Source: Candidatus Gallimonas caecicola (lineage in GTDB: Bacteria; Bacillota; Clostridia; Christensenellales; Borkfalkiaceae). From it: DNA of 9,883 nucleotides. Of the stretch, positions 7,346-9,883 are shown piece by piece. Position 1 is the first letter of the stretch, and each line of letters begins with the position of its first letter. The stretch lies in NCBI GenBank assembly GCA_904394195.1, contig CAJFNH010000034.1, positions 1 to 9,883 of the forward strand, in the 5' to 3' direction. Made by a program: the position numbers and the translations under genes. The notes under the pieces were generated by a model. It did not search any database. It was not told where the DNA came from and saw only the letters and a list, made by a program, of their open reading frames with translations.

Positions 7346-7359
7346 CGCCCGAAAGTCAA
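7331..7359 (-). promoter_or_regulatory. leuS: Vegetative promoter of leuS
   Basis: Read on the - strand: -35 TTGACT (7359-7354), a 17-bp spacer, and -10 TAAAAT (7336-7331). The transcript should begin near 7324, so the leader is only about 36 nt. That is far too short for a T-box, the leader type that controls many Firmicute synthetase genes. Confidence 0.8.
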
Positions 7360-7434
7360 GCCGCATTTCCGCCTTTTTATAAATTCGTGCACTTTGCTCT
7401 TGCCTCGTTTTGCGGATCGTATCTGCAGATCGGC

Positions 7435-7462
7435 GAATACAACGGTTTGTTTTTCATACAAT
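7435..7462 (+). promoter_or_regulatory. Possible sigma-E/sigma-K-type (mother-cell) promoter for the YtxC-like gene
   Basis: CATACAAT (7455-7462) matches the Bacillus sigma-E -10 consensus CATACAnT exactly. Extended by one base, CATACAATA also fits the sigma-K form CATAnnnTA. Thirteen bp upstream, GAATACA (7435-7441) matches 5 of 7 positions of the sigma-E -35 consensus kmATATT. No sigma-A promoter of similar quality is seen here. The consensus comes from Bacillus and the match was made by eye. Confidence 0.45.
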
Positions 7463-7468
7463 AATTAT

Positions 7469-8158
7469 GTGGAAACTCTCTTTTTGTCCGAACGCGCGGA
7501 GAATGCGTCCTTTCTCTCCTATCTGTATAACGCTCTGCTTGCCGAAGCGATCGCATTGGGCGGAAGGGGAGAACTCTCCTTTTCGGGCGGGCGCGCCGCC
7601 ATCGCATTGTGCGTGCCATCGGCAAAGGACCTTGCTCCGGCTGCGGCGGACGCGGTCACCGAGGTGTTGTGCGTCGGCTATAAATACCGCTTTCTGGAAA
7701 AGCGCCTGTCCGTGAGCCTGGCGCGCAGGGAGCGCCGCCTGCTGGCCGCCGCGCTCATCGCTGCTGATCTCGAGGGGGACGCGGCATATGTCCGGCGCAA
7801 AGTGTACGCACTGCACTGCTGCGCGGTAGACGGGGTGTATGCCTTCCGCCTTGCGGCGCTGCGCGAAAAGTGGGAAAAGATCGTGCGATATATTCCTGCA
7901 AGCTTTTCTTCGGTCGATCTGAAAAAATTCTGCGCCTTTCTTGCGGAGGAGAGCTCCAACAAGATCTACCTCAAGGGACGGGCGGTGTACGGCGCCGATT
8001 TCACGCCCCTGCGCCGCAGCCGTCTGACCGGGCAGGAGGATCCCGAAACGGAGATCGTGCTCTCCGACGCGGGGCTCATCTGCTGCCTGGGCGAAGTGGA
8101 GGATTCGCTGGGAGATTTTCTGCAAAAATATTATGCGGAGCGCGCCATATTCTCTTGA
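7469..8158 (+). CDS. ytxC: Putative sporulation protein, YtxC-like
   Basis: The gene lies immediately before the thrS unit, the same order (ytxC-thrS) as in Bacillus subtilis. YtxC is a cytoplasmic-looking protein of unknown function conserved in endospore formers. The C-terminal half has the family's general layout: VDGVYAFRL (an xGFxxFRL-like motif), then charged helices and an LKKFCAFLAEESSNKIYLKG segment. No signal peptide or membrane segment is seen. The start is uncertain: the frame is open back to an ATG at 7343, but that lies inside the divergent leuS promoter and has no Shine-Dalgarno. GTG at 7469 gives 229 residues (B. subtilis YtxC has about 280) and TTG at 7484 is also possible; if the CATACAAT promoter is real, 7469 falls at the transcript start, so a leaderless message or the TTG start would be needed. 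The gene is real by codon use and context; the YtxC identity rests mainly on position and weak similarity. Confidence 0.65.
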   Translation: METLFLSERAENASFLSYLYNALLAEAIALGGRGELSFSGGRAAIALCVPSAKDLAPAAADAVTEVLCVGYKYRFLEKRLSVSLARRERRLLAAALIAADLEGDAAYVRRKVYALHCCAVDGVYAFRLAALREKWEKIVRYIPASFSSVDLKKFCAFLAEESSNKIYLKGRAVYGADFTPLRRSRLTGQEDPETEIVLSDAGLICCLGEVEDSLGDFLQKYYAERAIFS

Positions 8159-8183
8159 CAAAATGCGCGCGGTGAAGTAAAAT
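8155..8183 (+). promoter_or_regulatory. thrS: Vegetative promoter of the thrS T-box unit
   Basis: A perfect TTGACA (8155-8160), a 17-bp spacer and TAAAAT (8178-8183). The -35 overlaps the TGA stop of the YtxC-like gene (8156-8158). Transcription should start near 8190, giving a leader of about 275 nt that contains the T-box. Confidence 0.9.
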
Positions 8184-8189
8184 AAACGT

Positions 8190-8398
8190 ACTTCGGAACA
8201 AGTAGCGCCGCACCGGCTTTTGCAGAGAGCAGACCCTTTGGCTGGAAGGTTTGTATGGGCGGGCGGAGGGCGAAACCATCCGATTTTAAGCAATTTCAGA
8301 AAAGAGCGGCCGGCGTCTGACGGCAATTAAGGTGGAACCGCGCGGAATATCTGCGTCCTTAAATTTCCCCTGAAAGGGGAAGTTTGAGGACGTTTTTT
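8190..8398 (+). ncRNA. T-box riboswitch (threonine) in the thrS leader
   Basis: This cis-acting RNA senses uncharged tRNA-Thr and allows read-through into thrS. Stem I base: TCGGA (8193-8197) pairs with TCCGA (8279-8283). The specifier loop carries the loop-E pieces AGTA (8201-8204) and GAA (8272-8274) next to the codon ACC (8275-8277, Thr), followed by a purine (A8278) before the stem base. An AGAGAG stretch and the GGCTGGAAGG region fit the distal part of stem I. The T-box proper, AAGGTGGAACCGCG, is at 8329-8342. Its AAGG can pair with CCTT (8357-8360) and its CGC (8339-8341) with GCG (8353-8355) to form the antiterminator, excluding the terminator at 8354-8392. The tRNA-binding bulge reads TGGA, predicting a U discriminator base in the cognate tRNA-Thr. 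Structures were paired by hand. Confidence 0.95.
8354..8398 (+). terminator. Terminator of the thrS T-box leader
   Basis: A long stem of about 17-18 pairs (8354-8371 with 8375-8392, including two G-U pairs) with a GAA loop is followed by six Ts (8393-8398). Its 5' arm overlaps the CCTT that the T-box antiterminator uses, so the two folds exclude each other. Charged tRNA-Thr should favour this form and shut off thrS. Confidence 0.93.
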
Positions 8399-8464
8399 GT
8401 TTATTTTCGCGTTCTGCAAAGTACTATGTCAGACATAATAAGCTGCATCACGGGAGGAAATACC

Positions 8465-9883
8465 ATGCAAATTACCTTAAAAAACGGCGATAAGCTGGAA
8501 CTGGAAAGCGGGGCGAGCGCGCTCAAGGCGGCGCAGGCGATCTCCGAAGGGCTTGCGCGCGCGGCGGTGGCGGCAAAGGTGAACGGCCATCTTTGCGATT
8601 TGTCGCACGTCCTTTGCGAAGGGGACGCCCTCGAGCTCGTCACCCTCAAGGACAAGGAAGGGCTGGAGGTGTACCGCCATACCTGCGCGCACGTTCTGGC
8701 GCAGGCGCTCAAGACCATCTATCCCACCTGCAAGCTTGCCATCGGTCCCGTCATCGACAACGGGTTTTACTACGATGTCGACTTCAGAACGCCCATCACG
8801 ATGGAGGACTTTGCCAAGATCGAGGCGGAGATGAAGAACATCATCAAGAGCAATCTGCCCATCGAGCGCTTCACCCTTCCCCGCGAGGAAGCGATCGCCC
8901 TCATGAGCAAATATCATGAAAAGTACAAGGTGGAGCTCATCCAGGATCTGCCGGAGGGGGAGGAGATCTCCTTCTACCGCCAGGGTGCATTCATCGACCT
9001 CTGCCGCGGGCCGCACCTTCCCTCCACGGGCAGGATCAAGGCATTCCGCCTTGTCTCCATCGCGGGCGCCTACTGGCGGGGGGATGAGAAAAAGAAGATG
9101 CTCACCCGCATCTATGGCACGGCGTTCGCCAAGAAGGAGGAGATGGACGAGTATTTCCGCCTGCTCGAGGAGGCAAAGAAGCGCGACCACATCAAGCTCG
9201 GCAAGGAGATGAAGCTGTTTGCGCTCCTGCCGGAGGGCAAGGGCTTTCCTTTCTTCCTGCCCAACGGCATGGTCCTGAAGAATACCCTCATCGACTACTG
9301 GCGGCAGATCCACCGCCGTGAGGGGTATGTCGAGGTGCAGACACCCATCATCCTGAATCGTTCGCTCTGGGAGACGTCGGGGCACTGGGACCACTACCGG
9401 GAAAATATGTACACCACCAAGATCGACGGCGAGGACTGCGCCATCAAGCCCATGAACTGCCCGGGCGGGCTGCTCGTGTACAAGACGCAGCCGCACAGCT
9501 ATAAGGATCTTCCCATCCGCATGGGCGAGCTGGGCATCGTGCACCGCCACGAAAAGAGCGGACAGCTGCACGGGCTCATGCGCGTGCGCTGCTTCACGCA
9601 GGACGACGCGCACATCTTCATGCTGCCCGAGCAGATCACGCAGGAGATCAAGGGGGTCGTGCGCATCATCGACGAGGTGTATAAGCTCTTCGGTTTCAAA
9701 TACTCCGTCGAGCTCTCCACCCGCCCCGAAAATTCCATCGGCTCGGACGAGGACTGGGAGGCGGCGACGAACGCGCTGCGCGCCGCGCTCGACGAGCTCA
9801 AGCTCGAATATACCGTCAACGAGGGGGACGGCGCATTCTACGGCCCCAAGATCGACTTCCATCTGGAAGATTCTATCAAGCGC
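8465..9883 (+). CDS. thrS: Threonyl-tRNA synthetase (3' truncated by window edge)
   Basis: ThrRS, a class II enzyme, charges tRNA-Thr in the cytoplasm and removes mis-attached serine. The first 473 codons are present (the family is usually about 640 residues). The missing part includes motif 3, the third zinc histidine and the anticodon-binding domain. Domains: TGS (about 1-62); N2 editing domain with HTCAH (72-76, an HxxxH pair) and CRGPH (180-184); then the class II catalytic core with MNCPGG (330-335, zinc ligand C332) and motif 2 RHEKSGQLHGLMRV (361-374) running to TQDDAH (H383, second zinc ligand). One position differs from the near-universal RVRGFTQDDAH: the Gly is Cys (C376). The ATG at 8465 is preceded by GGGAGGA (8452-8458) at good spacing. 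The gene is controlled by the upstream Thr T-box. Confidence 0.98.
   Translation, partial: MQITLKNGDKLELESGASALKAAQAISEGLARAAVAAKVNGHLCDLSHVLCEGDALELVTLKDKEGLEVYRHTCAHVLAQALKTIYPTCKLAIGPVIDNGFYYDVDFRTPITMEDFAKIEAEMKNIIKSNLPIERFTLPREEAIALMSKYHEKYKVELIQDLPEGEEISFYRQGAFIDLCRGPHLPSTGRIKAFRLVSIAGAYWRGDEKKKMLTRIYGTAFAKKEEMDEYFRLLEEAKKRDHIKLGKEMKLFALLPEGKGFPFFLPNGMVLKNTLIDYWRQIHRREGYVEVQTPIILNRSLWETSGHWDHYRENMYTTKIDGEDCAIKPMNCPGGLLVYKTQPHSYKDLPIRMGELGIVHRHEKSGQLHGLMRVRCFTQDDAHIFMLPEQITQEIKGVVRIIDEVYKLFGFKYSVELSTRPENSIGSDEDWEAATNALRAALDELKLEYTVNEGDGAFYGPKIDFHLEDSIKR

Noticed and set aside
7343..7468. N-terminal extension of the YtxC-like gene to the ATG at 7343
   Set aside because: The extra codons lie in the leuS promoter region, have no Shine-Dalgarno, and the family-like sequence begins only near 7469.
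8477..9862. A 461-codon open frame on the - strand opposite thrS
   Set aside because: Antisense shadow of thrS; no family resemblance and no ribosome binding site.
1..9883. CRISPR arrays, tRNA or rRNA genes, insertion sequences, phage or defence genes
   Set aside because: No regularly spaced repeats, tRNA-like folds, transposase motifs or defence-type domains were seen on either strand.

Overview
The window looks like chromosomal DNA from an endospore-forming clostridial Firmicute, probably a gut-type lineage with fairly high GC. The reasons are a thrS T-box leader, a YtxC-like sporulation gene just upstream of thrS, Gram-positive-style promoters with 17-bp spacers, strong Shine-Dalgarno sequences, and a DUF5107/TPR protein beside sugar genes. 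The species cannot be named from the sequence alone.

Left part (1-3942, + strand): the 3' end of a DUF5107/TPR-type gene ends at a strong terminator. A two-gene pentose operon follows. It has a vegetative promoter (possibly two overlapping ones) and a leader of about 130 nt, then a FucI/AraA-fold sugar isomerase whose stop overlaps the start of a xylulokinase (xylB) by 4 bp. A weaker hairpin terminator lies about 140 bp past xylB. The isomerase should make a ketopentose that XylB phosphorylates into the pentose-phosphate pathway; no xylA-type isomerase is in the window.

Middle (3974-4848, + strand): a self-contained, clearly AT-richer unit with its own near-consensus promoter, one small lipoprotein gene (possible LRR_5-like segment plus InlB B-type repeat) and a 17-bp-stem terminator. 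It looks like a laterally acquired cell-surface gene. The terminator also serves the convergent leuS gene.

Right part: leuS (- strand, 4853-7288) encodes a full-length leucyl-tRNA synthetase with its own promoter. It has only a very short leader and no T-box, but two perfect inverted repeats sit at its transcription start. Divergent from it is a YtxC-like gene (+) with a sigma-E/sigma-K-like promoter. A thrS unit follows: a promoter overlapping the ytxC stop, a canonical threonine T-box riboswitch (specifier ACC), and thrS, which runs off the right edge.

Most of the window is ordinary housekeeping and catabolic DNA, and I see no undescribed multi-gene system. The points most worth a second look are the isomerase/XylB pairing, the leuS start-site palindromes in place of a T-box, the mother-cell-type promoter before ytxC, and the AT-rich lipoprotein cassette.
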